Source of the DNA: Hirudo medicinalis
Taxonomy: Eukaryota; Annelida; Clitellata; Hirudinida; Hirudinidae
NCBI GenBank assembly: GCA_011800805.1
Contig: MPNW01000007.1
Location: 219,051-234,050 of the forward strand
Reading direction: 5' to 3'
Length of the DNA: 15,000 nt
The notes under the pieces were generated by a model that was not told where the DNA came from, searched no databases, and saw nothing but the letters and a program-made list of their open reading frames with translations. Shown here piece by piece: positions 14,835 to 15,000 of the stretch (position 1 is the first letter of the stretch; the number at the start of each line of letters is the position of its first letter). The translations under genes were made by a program, and so were the position numbers.

Positions 14835-15000
14835 CGAGTTACGGAGTGCTGCTGATTGCAATATTTATTACCACGATCAGATACATCGGATGTACAAAAG
14901 CAACAAAATGGAAGAACCCTCCATCTGGGGTTAACGTTTGGGTAGCAACCGAGAACAACAATTTTATACAGCACGAATTCGAATTAATTTCAATTTGTAA
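14835..15000. other. Window end, nothing recognised
   Basis: No coding motif, RNA or repeat was identified in the last 165 bases. Confidence 0.4.

Overview
The window is animal (metazoan) nuclear DNA. It is AT-rich, its genes are split by spliceosomal introns with GT-AG ends, and it is full of trinucleotide microsatellites, mostly ATT. I cannot name the species. Two protein-coding genes can be reconstructed from reading frame, splice-phase agreement and recognisable family motifs. They converge tail to tail, with about 230 bp between their stop codons.

Layout. 1-2190: AT-rich flank with a triple DR5 nuclear-receptor-type motif (260-287), a TATA-like box followed by a consensus splice donor (1111-1170), a CATC microsatellite, and no confident coding exon. 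2192-9869, plus strand: a reprolysin/adamalysin (ADAM-like) gene of about 21 exons. It opens inside the metalloprotease domain; the signal peptide and prodomain were not found. The order is metalloprotease with zinc motif HEIGHGLNMLHD, disintegrin 1, ADAM cysteine-rich 1, then a second disintegrin start and a second cysteine-rich domain, then a short tail, stop, and AATAAA at 9943. No EGF or membrane segment is visible, so a secreted product is likely. One exon of the second module (about 8833-8965) is unresolved.

10104-13085, minus strand: a complete 11-exon gene for selenocysteine lyase (SCLY), predicted 424 residues. All splice phases agree, and the PLP lysine, the HTDAAQ motif and the catalytic-cysteine loop SVGAACHSD are present. 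13086-15000: no recognised gene. It holds a tRNA-Thr-like relic with a palindrome (13433-13509), two unassigned open frames and a 20-bp minisatellite (14699-14834).

The two genes have no evident functional link: one is an extracellular protease/adhesion protein, the other an intracellular selenium-recycling enzyme. The most unusual feature is the tandem disintegrin/cysteine-rich module, MP-Dis-CR-Dis-CR, in one phase-compatible exon chain. The second disintegrin lacks the exon for the binding-loop half, and a conserved disulfide appears lost from the protease domain. Several tandem repeats end exactly at splice acceptors, and the larger ATT arrays inside the gene all share the orientation of transcription.
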